A DNA stretch of 64,000 nucleotides. Origin: Halobacillus sp. A5 (GTDB lineage Bacteria > Bacillota > Bacilli > Bacillales > Halobacillaceae). The notes under the pieces were generated by a model. It saw only the letters and a list, made by a program, of their open reading frames with translations, was not told the DNA's origin and ran no database searches. The DNA is taken from contig NZ_JAIZEO010000003.1 of the NCBI RefSeq assembly GCF_024189315.1, positions 1 through 64,000 of the forward strand. The letters are read 5' to 3'. Shown piece by piece: positions 15,743 through 25,614 of this stretch (within the stretch, counting starts at the first letter, position 1; every line of letters starts with the position of its first letter). Made by a program: the position numbers and the translations under genes.

Positions 15743-17410
15743 ATGGAAAGGCAGTGGTGGAAAGAAGCGGTAGCGTATCAAATTTATCCGCGCAGCTTTA
15801 AGGATTCAAATGGAGACGGAATCGGTGATCTTCAAGGGATCGCATCCAAACTGGATTATTTGCAGGAGCTTGGCATCGATGTCATCTGGATTTGTCCGGT
15901 GTATCCATCTCCTAACGATGATAACGGGTATGACATCAGTGACTACCAGGGCATCATGCAGGAGTTTGGGACGATGGAAGAATTTGATCAGCTGTTGGAG
16001 GACGTTCATAAACGGGGCATGAGACTGATTATGGATTTAGTCATTAACCACACTTCTGATGAGCATCCATGGTTTATTGAATCGAAGTCGTCAAAAGATA
16101 ATACGTACCGCGACTTTTACATTTGGCATCCCGGGAAAGACGGAAAAGAACCGAACAATTGGGCCTCCATTTTTGAAGGATCAGCCTGGGAGTATGACGA
16201 GGAGACGAAAGAGTATTATATGCACATCTTTTCCCGGAAGCAGCCTGATTTAAATTGGGAAAACGAAGCCGTGCGTAATGCTTTGTATCAAATGGTCAAC
16301 TGGTGGCTTGATAAAGGCATCGACGGCTTCCGCATCGACGCGATTTCGCATATTAAAAAAGCACCCGGGTTTCCTGACCTTCCGAACCCAGAGCAGAAGG
16401 ACTACGTTTGTTCATTTGAAGGACATCGTAACCAGGAAGGAATTCAGTCGTATTTAAAGGAACTCAATGAGCAAACCTTTTCCCGCTACGATATTATGAC
16501 CGTAGGCGAAGCGAATGGTGTTAGTGTTGAGGAAGCCGACGATTGGGTCGGGGAGAAAAACGGAAAGTTCAATATGATTTTTCAATTCGAACATACCGAC
16601 TTGTGGGGAAAAGATGCTGGAAAAAGCTTAGATATCCACGCTTTAAAACACATTTTCACAAAATGGCAGACGGCACTTGACGGCTCGGGGTGGAACGCTT
16701 TATTTTTAGAAAACCACGACCTTCCCCGATCGGTGTCCGTCTGGGGCAATGATGATCAGTACCACGCAGCCTCCAGTAAATGTTTAGCAGCGTTTTACTT
16801 TCTCATGCAGGGCACCCCGTTTATTTATCAAGGGCAGGAAATCGGAATGACCAACGTCCATTTCCCATCGATCGAGGATTACGATGACGTTGCGGCCAAG
16901 AACCTCTACGCCCATGAAACAGCGAACGGCAAAACGCACGAACAAGTCATGGAATCGATCTGGCACTGCGGACGTGATAATTCACGGACACCCATGCAGT
17001 GGAATTCGGATCTTCATGCTGGATTTACATCAAGCGCCCCATGGATGAACGTTAATCCGAATTACGTTAGTCTCAATGTCGAAGAATCAATGGCACGACC
17101 GGACTCTATCTTCCATTTTTATAAGAGTTTAATTCAACTGCGAAAGGACCACCTCGTCCTCGTATATGGAAGCTACCAGCTTGAACTTCCTGACCACGAC
17201 CAAATCTTTGCCTATTCGCGAAGCTTCGAGGGAGAGACGTTTCTTATCACGGCCAATCTAACAGAAGCTCCTGCTGTGGTTAGTGAGGAGTCAGTTATGG
17301 GAAGTGCAGAGGAGATCTGCCTGAGTAACTATGATTACGCAACGATGGAAATTGGGCTGCTGCAGCCGTTTGAAGTGCGGGTTTATCGATTAGCGGAGAC
17401 ACTTACTTAA
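15743..17410 (+). CDS. GH13 alpha-glucosidase / oligo-1,6-glucosidase family enzyme
   Basis: A cytoplasmic 555-residue glycoside hydrolase starting after TAGGAGG. It opens with the family signature WWKEAVAYQIYPRSFKDSNG. Catalytic residues are visible: nucleophile D in GFRIDAISH, acid/base E in VGEANG, and the transition-state H-D in ENHDLPRS. In this subfamily the residue after the nucleophile is Val in alpha-1,6-specific enzymes; here it is Ala, which leans towards alpha-1,4 (maltose-type) activity. That rule is general family knowledge and not proof. As the last gene of the operon it degrades imported sugar to glucose. Confidence 0.9.
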   Translation: MERQWWKEAVAYQIYPRSFKDSNGDGIGDLQGIASKLDYLQELGIDVIWICPVYPSPNDDNGYDISDYQGIMQEFGTMEEFDQLLEDVHKRGMRLIMDLVINHTSDEHPWFIESKSSKDNTYRDFYIWHPGKDGKEPNNWASIFEGSAWEYDEETKEYYMHIFSRKQPDLNWENEAVRNALYQMVNWWLDKGIDGFRIDAISHIKKAPGFPDLPNPEQKDYVCSFEGHRNQEGIQSYLKELNEQTFSRYDIMTVGEANGVSVEEADDWVGEKNGKFNMIFQFEHTDLWGKDAGKSLDIHALKHIFTKWQTALDGSGWNALFLENHDLPRSVSVWGNDDQYHAASSKCLAAFYFLMQGTPFIYQGQEIGMTNVHFPSIEDYDDVAAKNLYAHETANGKTHEQVMESIWHCGRDNSRTPMQWNSDLHAGFTSSAPWMNVNPNYVSLNVEESMARPDSIFHFYKSLIQLRKDHLVLVYGSYQLELPDHDQIFAYSRSFEGETFLITANLTEAPAVVSEESVMGSAEEICLSNYDYATMEIGLLQPFEVRVYRLAETLT

Positions 17411-17428
17411 ATGGTAAGTGTCTTTTTT
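17398..17428 (+). terminator. Terminator of the alpha-glucoside operon
   Basis: GACACTTAC / GTAAGTGTC stem followed by TTTTTT. It overlaps the glucosidase stop codon. Confidence 0.9.
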
Positions 17429-17597
17429 GGTGAAAAGGAGGCAGTTTAGTAGATAATTCAATCACCACCAGCAAGATTCCCTCCACGATCAACAGATGTG
17501 AATCATCGTTAGGATTACACTACTGGCTGCTCTAAATTAGTATTCCTTCCTGTTCATATTTAAATATGGTGCCTGCCTCCCCTGGTGGAAGTAGATG

Positions 17598-17770
17598 TTA
17601 ATTTTTACTATTAGTTCTTTTAAGAATAATTCTATACCTTATTCCAATTATTAACATTAACGATAATATTGTAAAAATCACACTGAATGTTAACGTTTCA
17701 TTAAATGAGAATATTCCATTTTGGTAACTTGGTAGGTGGAGTCGTTGTTTTCGGTATAGTAACAGGTTCT
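17598..17770 (-). pseudogene. Remnant of a small membrane protein
   Basis: A minus-strand frame ending at TAA 17598 contains a clear membrane helix (LTFSVIFTILSLMLIIGIRY) with a basic tail (RIILKRTNSKN), but there is no start codon with a ribosome site upstream. It is probably a truncated gene. The remaining stretches 17429-17597 and 17771-17991 hold a partial palindromic repeat (17567-17587) and a hairpin (17839-17864), and no gene. Confidence 0.3.
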
Positions 17771-17838
17771 CTTTAGAATAATATATTTATTAAATAAGCT
17801 ATTAAAGAACCTTTCTAGAAATCAATTGTAGACGAAAG

Positions 17839-17864
17839 CCGCCATGTCATACGTCACATGGCGG
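17839..17864 (+). terminator. Hairpin between convergent units
   Basis: CCGCCATGT / ACATGGCGG arms with an eight-base loop, followed by tagttgttttt. Possible terminator facing the end of the PHP/ECF operon. Confidence 0.5.
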
Positions 17865-17991
17865 TAGTTGTTTTTGAAAAATGAAGTTGAATCCGTTTAT
17901 TTAGACAATAGATTAAAGGTTATTCGTAGGAAGGTCGAAGGGTGTGCTAAACGTTTTGTGCTTGGCCTTCACTGGATGTTGAGTTTCCATC

Positions 17992-18747
17992 CTAGATCGT
18001 TACAATATCCTTCTCTTTAAGAAGCTTCTTCACAAATTTAGCTGCCTTCACCTTTAATCGCAGGGAAGGAGACAGCTCCACCTCGTAATCTTTGTTTTTA
18101 ATCACAGCACGAAGGTCTTCAATCGTATGACACTCAGGGAAGATATTGACGACGGCTCCGTACTGAAAGAATTGATGGGTATCACTGCCTCCAACTGCTG
18201 AGATGTCGTACTTACTCGCAAGAGCCTCAACTTTTTCTTTCATCTCACGGCCGTATTTGTAAAGGTCTTTTCCGTTAATATCGAAGGCATCGAAGCTGGC
18301 CAGCGTTTCTTCATTATGATGGATCCATGGTGTGGATTCTCGATAAGGGTGAGCTCCGATTTTAATGACGTTCAAACCATGAAGAAGCTGATTCAGATCG
18401 CTCACTTTAATGAAGTTATTTTCTTCTGTATGTTCCTTTAATTGAAGACTGATGCTTTTAATCGTTTCGCGTTCGGCTACGACGAGAAAGTGGCCGGTTT
18501 CAAGCACGTCGATTTCGATGCCTGGAAATACTTTAATGCCGTCTACGTCATAGTAGTGATGTTTATAGGAGAAGTGGGTATCCAGCATGTCATAAATGTC
18601 ACCGAAGTTCGGTGCATTGAAATGTTCAGTAAGAGCCAGGGCGTCTAACCCGCTTTCTTTTGCTTCTTTTATTTTGCGACGAAACTCCTCTGGTGTTACG
18701 GCTAGAGTTTTCGATAGATTGGCGTGGGTATGAAAATCAATTTTCAT
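17992..18747 (-). CDS. PHP-domain metal-dependent phosphoesterase
   Basis: A 251-residue protein starting at ATG 18747. Complete PHP metal motifs are present: MKIDFHTHANLS, DALALTEHFNAPN, KIGAHPYRE, and GGSDTHQFF near residue 191. It lies 16 bases behind the EcfT gene on the same strand, so it belongs to the ECF operon and may act on the imported compound or a phosphorylated derivative. It is about half identical to the PHP protein at 9993, and a piece of it is repeated at 11132. The substrate is unknown. Confidence 0.85.
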   Translation of the reverse strand: MKIDFHTHANLSKTLAVTPEEFRRKIKEAKESGLDALALTEHFNAPNFGDIYDMLDTHFSYKHHYYDVDGIKVFPGIEIDVLETGHFLVVAERETIKSISLQLKEHTEENNFIKVSDLNQLLHGLNVIKIGAHPYRESTPWIHHNEETLASFDAFDINGKDLYKYGREMKEKVEALASKYDISAVGGSDTHQFFQYGAVVNIFPECHTIEDLRAVIKNKDYEVELSPSLRLKVKAAKFVKKLLKEKDIVTI

Positions 18748-18763
18748 CTATTCATCTCCTATA

Positions 18764-19588
18764 TTAGATATAATAAAAATGTCCTGCGATGTGGATCATC
18801 GTGAGGATGAGACTACTTACCGCTATGAATTGGTACTCTTTCCCCTTGATTTTTAAGTGGGATAATTTTTGCTTTTTCGCTTCTTCACTATGAAGTGAGT
18901 AAGAAAATCCTCTTACTTCAAGAGCTTCTACTGTGGTTCTCGTTCGCTTTGCCGTATTTAACATCATCGGGTAAAAAGCTTTTATGACGATGACGATGTA
19001 ATAGTAAATCAGCTTCCATTTTAGAAAGCCGGATTTCTCGGGTGCTTTTCCTCTGAGCCTGAAGGATTGGATAATCTGCTGGTACTCATCCATTAAAATC
19101 GGCAGCATACGGTACCCATAGGAGACAGCAAAGCTGAACTGTGCGGGTATGCCAAAGCTTAACAAGGCATCACTGAGCTTCTCAGGATCCATGCTTGCGA
19201 AAGCTGCAATACTCGCAATCGACATAATAATGATCTTAAGAGTGAGCGTCACTAAGGAAGCATAAGCCTCGAAATCTCCTCCCATGAAGAAGACGACGAT
19301 GAAGATATATCCTAATTCACCAATCACACTGATCGCTAATAAAAAGATGATGAGTGGGCTGACTCTAGTAATTAAAGCTAACACAGAAGTATAGACGGCC
19401 AGACCTAGCAGAATGACGAAGTTGAAGGTAAACCAGGGAAGTAAGCTTACGATTAAGTACCAGATCATGATGACCCTCGGATCTAACTGCCCCATGTACG
19501 TTTCCTTTTTCCCGTAAGCCGTTTTTAAGAGCTCAAGCTTCACCCATTCAATATTAAAAGATTTTTTAAAACGTTCAACAAACTCCAT
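18764..19588 (-). CDS. ECF transporter transmembrane (T) subunit
   Basis: A 274-residue EcfT. Several membrane helices are followed by the two coupling-helix motifs that grip the ATPases, seen here as SFRLRGKAP and LEVRGFSYS. It overlaps the ATPase gene by 14 bases. EcfT couples ATP hydrolysis to the substrate-binding S subunit encoded two genes upstream. Confidence 0.9.
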   Translation of the reverse strand: MEFVERFKKSFNIEWVKLELLKTAYGKKETYMGQLDPRVIMIWYLIVSLLPWFTFNFVILLGLAVYTSVLALITRVSPLIIFLLAISVIGELGYIFIVVFFMGGDFEAYASLVTLTLKIIIMSIASIAAFASMDPEKLSDALLSFGIPAQFSFAVSYGYRMLPILMDEYQQIIQSFRLRGKAPEKSGFLKWKLIYYYIVIVIKAFYPMMLNTAKRTRTTVEALEVRGFSYSLHSEEAKKQKLSHLKIKGKEYQFIAVSSLILTMIHIAGHFYYI

Positions 19589-21275
19589 CAGGTACGCCCT
19601 CCTTTATCCGGCTCGTAAACTCGTTCACCGATAAAGCAGCCGGGCGCATCCCGAGTTCAATCGAAAGCTGAACGATCTGGGGCGGAACAAGACCAGCTCT
19701 TTTCCAAACGTGCCCATAGTCGAACATTTCCCGGGGCGTACCATCAAACGTCACTTCGCCCTGCTCCATAACGATGACACGCGTCGCCCATTCGGCTACA
19801 AGCTGCATATCATGGGTAGCAACTAGTGCGGTCGCGACCGAATCCATTTCCTGCAGAATTTCAATTAATTCTTTACGGCTTTGCACATCGAGACTGGCTG
19901 TAGGTTCATCCAGCATAAGCAGTGTCGGATTAGTGGCTAAGCCGATCGCCATCGAAGCCCGTCGCTGCTGCCCTCCGCTAAGCAGCCTGCCATCTTTCTC
20001 AAGAACCTCTTCTAAACGAAAGGATTGGATGAGCTTTTCAATAAACGAGGAATCATCCCGCTCACGTGATTGCGAAAAGAAGGTCAGATCATTCTTGATG
20101 GAATCTTGAATAAACATTTCTTCAGGATTTTGGAAAATGTAAGAAACCTCTTGCGACAGTTTCTCAAGTGACCCCTTTTCAAAGGAGTGCGATCCGATCG
20201 AACCGCCTCCTGATGTAGGCTTGTTCATCCCGGTTAAGCACTTCATAAGCGAGGTTTTTCCTGCACCATTCGTTCCTACGAGTGCGATCCGTTCACCTGC
20301 ATGAAAGGATGTAGAAATTTTATTTAAAATTGTTTTTCTCTCATTGGACAGCGTTTTAGCAGAGAACGAGAGGTTCTCAAGTGAAGCGATTTGTTCTTTT
20401 TTCTCAACGATCCTATCTGATTCACTCTCTTTTTCAATGAATTGAAGCCCGTGAAAATACTTTTGAGCGTCCGCAATCGTCATTGGAAAATCACTTGAAT
20501 CAAGCGGTATCTCACAATTAAGAGCTGCCTGCATGACCTGTGGCGGAAAGATATCTCTTTTTACTAAATCCTCGATCTGCAAAAGCCCCTGTCGAACAGG
20601 ATGCTTCCACAAAACCTTTCCTTGATCTACTAACAACACGTCGGTACAGAAATCAGCGATGAATTCGGTGTGATGTTCGATGACGATGATGGTCTTTCCG
20701 AAGTCCTCCTGAAGGACCTTCAAGCGTTGATAGATTTCCTTCGCATGGTGCGGATCGAGCTGGGCAACGGGTTCATCAATAATTAAGATTTGAGGATCTA
20801 AAGCGAGTACGCCGGCGATCGCGGCCAAATGTTTCTGGCCGCCGCTTAACTGCCAGATGCTTTGATCCTTCAAATGTTCAATCCCCAGTGTTTCAAGTGC
20901 CCAAAGTGCTTTTTCCATAAAGTCCGGAGCCCCGAAATTCAAAGGAGCGAATGAGACATCATCCAGCACAGTCGGTCTCATCAACTGGTTCTCATAATCC
21001 TGATAAACGTACCCTACTCGAAAACTCATTTCAGATACCGTCATTTGGGAGACATCGGACCCGTCTACCATAATGGACCCGGAAAAATCTCCTGTATAAT
21101 AATTAGGAATGAGACCATTGAACGTCTTGCAAAGGGTCGTTTTCCCACTCCCGTTTCCGCCGATGACGGCTAGAAATTCACCTTGTTCAATCGAAAGCGT
21201 CGCTCCATTTAACACATTCTCTGTCGCCCCTGGATATCTAAAGTGGACATCACTTAGTTCAATGATCGGTTTCAT
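19575..21275 (-). CDS. ECF transporter fused double ATPase (A-A')
   Basis: A 566-residue protein with two ABC ATPase domains in one chain, in place of separate EcfA1 and EcfA2. The first half has Walker A GGNGSGKTTL, signature LSGGQKHLAA and Walker B ILIIDEPVAQLD. The second has GTNGAGKTSLM, LLSGGQQRRASMA and LLMLDEPTASLD. A degenerate linker (about 270-300) separates them. It starts in the stop of the S-subunit gene (ATGA). Such fused ATPases typically belong to dedicated ECF systems with a single S subunit. Confidence 0.92.
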   Translation of the reverse strand: MKPIIELSDVHFRYPGATENVLNGATLSIEQGEFLAVIGGNGSGKTTLCKTFNGLIPNYYTGDFSGSIMVDGSDVSQMTVSEMSFRVGYVYQDYENQLMRPTVLDDVSFAPLNFGAPDFMEKALWALETLGIEHLKDQSIWQLSGGQKHLAAIAGVLALDPQILIIDEPVAQLDPHHAKEIYQRLKVLQEDFGKTIIVIEHHTEFIADFCTDVLLVDQGKVLWKHPVRQGLLQIEDLVKRDIFPPQVMQAALNCEIPLDSSDFPMTIADAQKYFHGLQFIEKESESDRIVEKKEQIASLENLSFSAKTLSNERKTILNKISTSFHAGERIALVGTNGAGKTSLMKCLTGMNKPTSGGGSIGSHSFEKGSLEKLSQEVSYIFQNPEEMFIQDSIKNDLTFFSQSRERDDSSFIEKLIQSFRLEEVLEKDGRLLSGGQQRRASMAIGLATNPTLLMLDEPTASLDVQSRKELIEILQEMDSVATALVATHDMQLVAEWATRVIVMEQGEVTFDGTPREMFDYGHVWKRAGLVPPQIVQLSIELGMRPAALSVNEFTSRIKEGVPDGVC

Positions 21276-22144
21276 GCCGATTTCCCACTCTTTGTCAGCG
21301 TGCGGGAGTTTTTCACTTTCAGAGCTCCAATAATGACGGAAACAAAGATGACGGCGGCAGCAGATATAGGCAGCCAGATGTACCCTTCACCGAACTGCTC
21401 TAGAAATTCCGGCTCCCAAACGGCAAAATTGATATCCATCGTAGCCATGAACTCTGAGATCATCGCAACAAACATGAGAAAAACAGCAATGATCACAAAT
21501 CGAACGGACACCCACTCGGTCATCGAAGCTTTCACGCGTCCTTCTCTCGGCTCAATTCCTAGTAAGGGTTCAATTTTTCCATGTAATTTAGGAATGAGAT
21601 AGAGAGCAGGAATGAGGCCGAACAGCACGCCGGAGATGACCATTTCTGTAACAAAGCTTACCCCTTCAATAGCCAGGATCGAAGCAGGAAGACCCGGAAC
21701 GGCTTCAAGTTCTTCAATACCAAACCATACTTTACCGACATCAACGACTGTACTTAACATTTGGTCAATCATAACGCCGACAATAGCAGCAATCGCAATT
21801 TGCTTCTTGCTATTTAAGTTAGTAACTAAAAGGCCGGCTATGTACATAGCTAATGTAAACTCGATAAAACCCTCAAGCTCACCCAGCCCTCCGAAATCAC
21901 CTAACAGAAGATCACCAAATATAATTTCACCGACAGAAGCACCAAAAGCGGCGTACCACGGGTTAAACAACATAACTAACGTTAAAGGGATAAAAGCTAA
22001 ATAAGAAATTGATAATTCCACTGGACCAATCGTGAATTCCGGCAGTAACTCAGTAAATAAATTCGCAAGACCGAACAACGACATCGATAATATAAAAACC
22101 ATCATTTTCTGAGACTGTGTGTACTCGTTTCTCTGCATGCTCAT
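21272..22144 (-). CDS. ECF transporter substrate-binding (S) subunit, unknown substrate
   Basis: A 290-residue membrane protein starting at ATG 22144 after AAGGAGG. About six to eight membrane segments; the N-terminal half (IGPVELSISYLAFIPLTLVM, NPWYAAFGASVGEIIFGDLL) has S-component character. S subunits bind vitamins or related micronutrients directly. The substrate cannot be assigned by eye, and no riboswitch precedes the gene. It heads a four-gene operon S, A-A', T, PHP, divergent from an RpiR-type regulator. Confidence 0.8.
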   Translation of the reverse strand: MSMQRNEYTQSQKMMVFILSMSLFGLANLFTELLPEFTIGPVELSISYLAFIPLTLVMLFNPWYAAFGASVGEIIFGDLLLGDFGGLGELEGFIEFTLAMYIAGLLVTNLNSKKQIAIAAIVGVMIDQMLSTVVDVGKVWFGIEELEAVPGLPASILAIEGVSFVTEMVISGVLFGLIPALYLIPKLHGKIEPLLGIEPREGRVKASMTEWVSVRFVIIAVFLMFVAMISEFMATMDINFAVWEPEFLEQFGEGYIWLPISAAAVIFVSVIIGALKVKNSRTLTKSGKSA

Positions 22145-22228
22145 TTTGAAATCCTCCTTAAGGTAAGTTCAATTTGATCATAAATCTTCAAGATTAAGGA
22201 AGATTGCATGAAATGTATAGTTCACGTA

Positions 22229-22287
22229 AAGTAATTTATCTTTTTGTTAAAAATGAAAGGTTTTTTTCATAGGCGCTTAAATTACTT
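22229..22287. promoter_or_regulatory. Inverted repeats between the ECF operon and the RpiR regulator
   Basis: A perfect 10-base inverted repeat, AAGTAATTTA (22229-22238) and TAAATTACTT (22278-22287), flanks a second site resembling TGAAAGGTTTTTTTCA (about 22254-22269). Spacing and position in a divergent promoter region suit a dimeric RpiR-type regulator. No -35/-10 pair is fully convincing. Confidence 0.5.
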
Positions 22288-22315
22288 ATATACTAGGGCC
22301 TGAGGAGGGACGCCG

Positions 22316-23152
22316 ATGAAGAGATTAGTCGAGATCGACGATAAGCAGTTAACTAGAAAACAACAGCAGATTGCAGACGTCATTAAGAAAAGAGGAACGG
22401 CCATAGCCTATATGACCGAGCAGGAAGTAGCGGAACAGGCGCGGGTCAGTATCGCCACTGTCTCAAGATTCTGGATGATGATCGGGTATAAAAACTTCAA
22501 AGCATATAAGAATGAGATAAAGAAGAAGATAGAAATCACCCCGGAGAATAAAATGAAAAATTTCGTCGACCAGGTCGACGACGGCGACTTATTCAGCCAG
22601 CTGATTGAACAGCATTTCAAGAATCTGGTACTGACGAATAACCATTTTGACAAACGGGAATTCAACGAGGCATTGAATACAATAGCAGAGGCCTCCACCT
22701 TATTTATCCATGCTCCCGCATCGTCAGAAGGACTCGGCGATTTGCTGGAATTTCGTTTGAAACGATTCGGCATCCATACAGAGAGGATGGCCAAAAGCGG
22801 CCACGAAATTTACGAATCGCTACTTCACCTTAACGCCGCCTCCGCTATCATTATCTTTCAGTTTGTCGACTTGCTGCCTGAAACAAAAGTGATCCTGGAT
22901 TACGCCCAGGAATGCAGCGCGAGGACCATTCTCATTACCGATCGCTTAGTATCCGAAATGGGAGATTCAGCCGACTATACGTTGTACGCTCATCGAGGAG
23001 AAATGTGGGAATTCCATACCATGGTCTCTCCCGTAGCCTTGCTGGAGGCTCTGGTAATGGGGATCGGCATGACCATGAAAGAGGAGTCGCTAGAAAAATT
23101 GAGAAAACTAAACGAAGTCCGAAAAAAATATAAACACATCGTGCCGAAATAA
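22316..23152 (+). CDS. MurR/RpiR-family transcriptional regulator
   Basis: A 278-residue regulator with an N-terminal HTH_6 domain (LTRKQQQIADVIKKRG, EVAEQARVSIATVSRFWMMI) and a C-terminal SIS (sugar isomerase) effector domain (about 120-250). It starts at ATG 22316 after GAGGAGG. It is transcribed away from the ECF operon. RpiR-type regulators usually sense phosphosugars, which would fit a substrate with a sugar or phosphate part and the PHP phosphoesterase. The link to the ECF operon is positional only. Confidence 0.85.
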   Translation: MKRLVEIDDKQLTRKQQQIADVIKKRGTAIAYMTEQEVAEQARVSIATVSRFWMMIGYKNFKAYKNEIKKKIEITPENKMKNFVDQVDDGDLFSQLIEQHFKNLVLTNNHFDKREFNEALNTIAEASTLFIHAPASSEGLGDLLEFRLKRFGIHTERMAKSGHEIYESLLHLNAASAIIIFQFVDLLPETKVILDYAQECSARTILITDRLVSEMGDSADYTLYAHRGEMWEFHTMVSPVALLEALVMGIGMTMKEESLEKLRKLNEVRKKYKHIVPK

Positions 23153-23264
23153 TTCTTCTTGTGTGTTTAATAGAGATCGGTGTTCTTTTTGTTTATACTT
23201 GTTATAGAATATTGACGATTTGAGTTACAATCGTGAAATGAGAAGCAGGAAAGGAGACGACAAT

Positions 23265-23735
23265 ATGAACAACTACGGCAGACTCTACGAATCCAACGGA
23301 CGGTATGCACTCCAGTTTGAACGATTTTTCCCGTATACCTGTGAAGAAGCCTTCCGCGTCATTACTAATCCGGAAGCCTTCGTTCAATGGTACCCCTTCG
23401 CCACAGGAGAAATGGACCTACAGACCGGAGGAAGGATCTATTTTGATGATGGAGAAGGATCGACTTATGAAGCGGTTATTACAGAATTAGAGGCTCCTCA
23501 TAAATTCAGCTTTCAAGAAGTAGATGACCTCCTGGAAATGTCATTGCACGAGGAGGATGAAGGCTGTCGTTTCGTATTTACTCACACGTTCGATGATCAG
23601 GAGATGGCGATGTATGTTGCGGCGGGCTGGCATCGATGCCTTGATGTGCTGGAGCAGATTATTCGCGGCGAGCAGGTGGAGTGGAAGGATAATGCAGTTG
23701 AATTGAGGGAGTACTATCGGAGTGAATTTAATTGA
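23265..23735 (+). CDS. SRPBCC (AHSA1-like) domain protein
   Basis: A 156-residue protein of the START/Bet v1-like fold. The start at ATG 23265 follows AAAGGAG; the in-frame start at 23220 has none. Family features: FERFFPYTCEEAFRVITNPE at the N-terminus, FVQWYPFATGEMDLQTGGRI, and a C-terminal GWHRCLDVLEQII helix lining the pocket. Such proteins bind hydrophobic ligands or stress partners, and the ligand is unknown. A terminator follows directly. Confidence 0.85.
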   Translation: MNNYGRLYESNGRYALQFERFFPYTCEEAFRVITNPEAFVQWYPFATGEMDLQTGGRIYFDDGEGSTYEAVITELEAPHKFSFQEVDDLLEMSLHEEDEGCRFVFTHTFDDQEMAMYVAAGWHRCLDVLEQIIRGEQVEWKDNAVELREYYRSEFN

Positions 23736-23746
23736 ATGCGATGTAA

Positions 23747-23778
23747 AAAAGACCTTCATGGATATGGAGGTCTTTTGT
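23747..23778 (+). terminator. Rho-independent terminator
   Basis: AAAAGACCTTCAT / ATGGAGGTCTTTT stem behind the SRPBCC gene. Confidence 0.85.
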
Positions 23779-23850
23779 TTTGGGGTGTAGTGACGAAATG
23801 AGCATATCTTAAAGTCTTATGAGCGCATGTCTTTATGAAAGGGGATTGAA

Positions 23851-24012
23851 ATGAAACCAAAATATCAGTACCGCATTGATGATATAAAAAGCAAAATCCT
23901 TTCAGGAGAATATGACATTGGAGAACGACTCCCTGCTATTTTAGAACTGTCAAATGAGGGATTCTTAAAAAGTAAAAAGAGATCAGGGACTTATGTAAGT
24001 AATCAAAATTAA
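23851..24012 (+). pseudogene. GntR-family regulator with an internal deletion
   Basis: A 53-codon frame with an AAAGGGG site. It starts like a GntR/HutC-type winged helix (RIDDIKSKILSGEYDIGERL, PAILELS) and jumps straight to the wing (EGFLKSKKRSGTYVSN). The intervening recognition-helix segment, about 20 residues, is missing in frame, and no effector domain follows. It cannot bind DNA in the usual way and is best treated as a relic. Less likely it is a small dominant-negative dimeriser. Confidence 0.65.
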
Positions 24013-24117
24013 AGATGATGTTGTCATTTTTCTTTCAAAACCAGGGGGCCACCATCAAATTTGATTTGTGTCCCCCTGACTTTTACTCTATGCCTATAAC
24101 GAATTAAAAACATGAAC

Positions 24118-25518
24118 TCATAAGTTGAATTTTTTTAATCTGTATTGTAAGCTCTGCCTGCTGATGCCAAGGATTTTTGCAGCCCTTGAGATATTATTAT
24201 TATTTTTTGCAAGAACTTGTTGAACGTAGAATTTTTCAACCTCTGTCATCTTTTCTCGTAGTGTTTTAGTGCTTTCGGAGGGTTCACTCTCCTCTATAGA
24301 GGGCTCTTTCTCCCCCTGGTACCTATTTCTAAACCTTCCAGGCAGGTCCTGAATTGTGATCACTTCTTCCCCCATAATTAAATTCATCGTGCCTTCTATG
24401 GTATGTTCCAGTTCCCTGACATTTCCCGGCCATTCATGTTGTTGAAGCAACTGGTTGACTTCTTCACTGATCCCTTTTATATCCATATTAAATAAATGAT
24501 TATATTTATTTATAAAACTCTGAGTCAACAGCGAAATGTCTTCCTTTCTTTTGCGAAGGGGTGGAATGAACAGCGTGACGACACTAAGTCGATAGTATAA
24601 GTCCTTTCTCAGCCGGTTGTTGGCAACGGCGTCAACGGGATCCTCGTTAATCGTAGCAATGATACGCACATCTACCTCTTTATCTTTCATATCTCCGACT
24701 CTTCTAATCGATTTATCCTGAATGACCCTTAACAGTTTGGCCTGAAGGGCAGGCTCTAAAGAGTTGACTTCGTCTAACAGCAGTGTACCTCCGTCCGCCT
24801 GTTCAAACAGGCCAGGTCGATCGATTGCCCCGGTGAAAGCTCCCTTTTTTGTACCAAACAATAAACTTTCCATTAAGCTGTCTGGAATGGCAGCACAGTT
24901 TTGAGAGATGAAAGGCGCCCTTGATCGGTCACTGCCGTTATGTATACTCTGAGCAAATAACTCTTTGCCTGTTCCTGTTTCCCCAACTACCAGCACAGAT
25001 GATGACGTTCGTGTCGCTCTTTTTGCTTCATCCACTACCGTATTTATCAATTGACTTTGGCCGATAATTTGTTCAAAGGTAAATTTCCCATTTTGCTTAT
25101 TGATCACGTTTTCTTTAATGACTCTTTCCAGTTGTGTCACGTCTTTCGCGATTTCAATAGCCCCGGTAATTTTCCCCTCCTCCTTAATAGGAAAGGAATT
25201 ATTGATGGTGGTAATTTCTTTTCCTTTGTTATTAAAATAAGTTTGTTTCACGTTTTGGGTCGTTTTCCCCGTCTTTAATGCATTTACAAGGGTGCTGTTT
25301 TGGCTTTCGCTGAACTTAAAAACATCCAGTAGATCTTTGTCGAGCACATCTTCGCTCCCCATAGCTTCAATCTCCATCATTTTTTTGTTGTAAATGATAG
25401 TCTTTCCTTTGTCATTGATCACGTGAATCCCGACATCTACTTCATTTAGTAGATTTTCATATAATTGATTCATTCTATCTAATGATTGGTCATCTTTGGT
25501 GTTCATGTTAACCATCAT
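24118..25518 (-). CDS. Sigma-54-dependent activator, RocR-like (PAS, AAA+, Fis-type HTH)
   Basis: A 466-residue enhancer-binding protein. A PAS sensor domain (about 18-130) is followed by an AAA+ domain with Walker A GETGTGKE (179-186), the sigma-54-contacting GAFTGA loop (226-231) and Walker B LLLDE (247-251), then a Fis-like C-terminal helix-turn-helix ([20 protein letters not shown]). It is divergent from rocD, which has a -24/-12 promoter and an upstream inverted repeat. In Bacillus, RocR activates arginine/ornithine catabolism in response to ornithine or citrulline. The same role is inferred here. The start is either ATG 25518 or the in-frame ATG at 25506. Confidence 0.9.
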   Translation of the reverse strand: MMVNMNTKDDQSLDRMNQLYENLLNEVDVGIHVINDKGKTIIYNKKMMEIEAMGSEDVLDKDLLDVFKFSESQNSTLVNALKTGKTTQNVKQTYFNNKGKEITTINNSFPIKEEGKITGAIEIAKDVTQLERVIKENVINKQNGKFTFEQIIGQSQLINTVVDEAKRATRTSSSVLVVGETGTGKELFAQSIHNGSDRSRAPFISQNCAAIPDSLMESLLFGTKKGAFTGAIDRPGLFEQADGGTLLLDEVNSLEPALQAKLLRVIQDKSIRRVGDMKDKEVDVRIIATINEDPVDAVANNRLRKDLYYRLSVVTLFIPPLRKRKEDISLLTQSFINKYNHLFNMDIKGISEEVNQLLQQHEWPGNVRELEHTIEGTMNLIMGEEVITIQDLPGRFRNRYQGEKEPSIEESEPSESTKTLREKMTEVEKFYVQQVLAKNNNNISRAAKILGISRQSLQYRLKKFNL

Positions 25519-25614
25519 ATCCCGTCCTTATATGCTTGATAGGTTTATTTTAATAGAACGATAGCTTAACTGCAAAATAAATTGGCGTTTATTTCAACTA
25601 TACTTGCAGACTTC

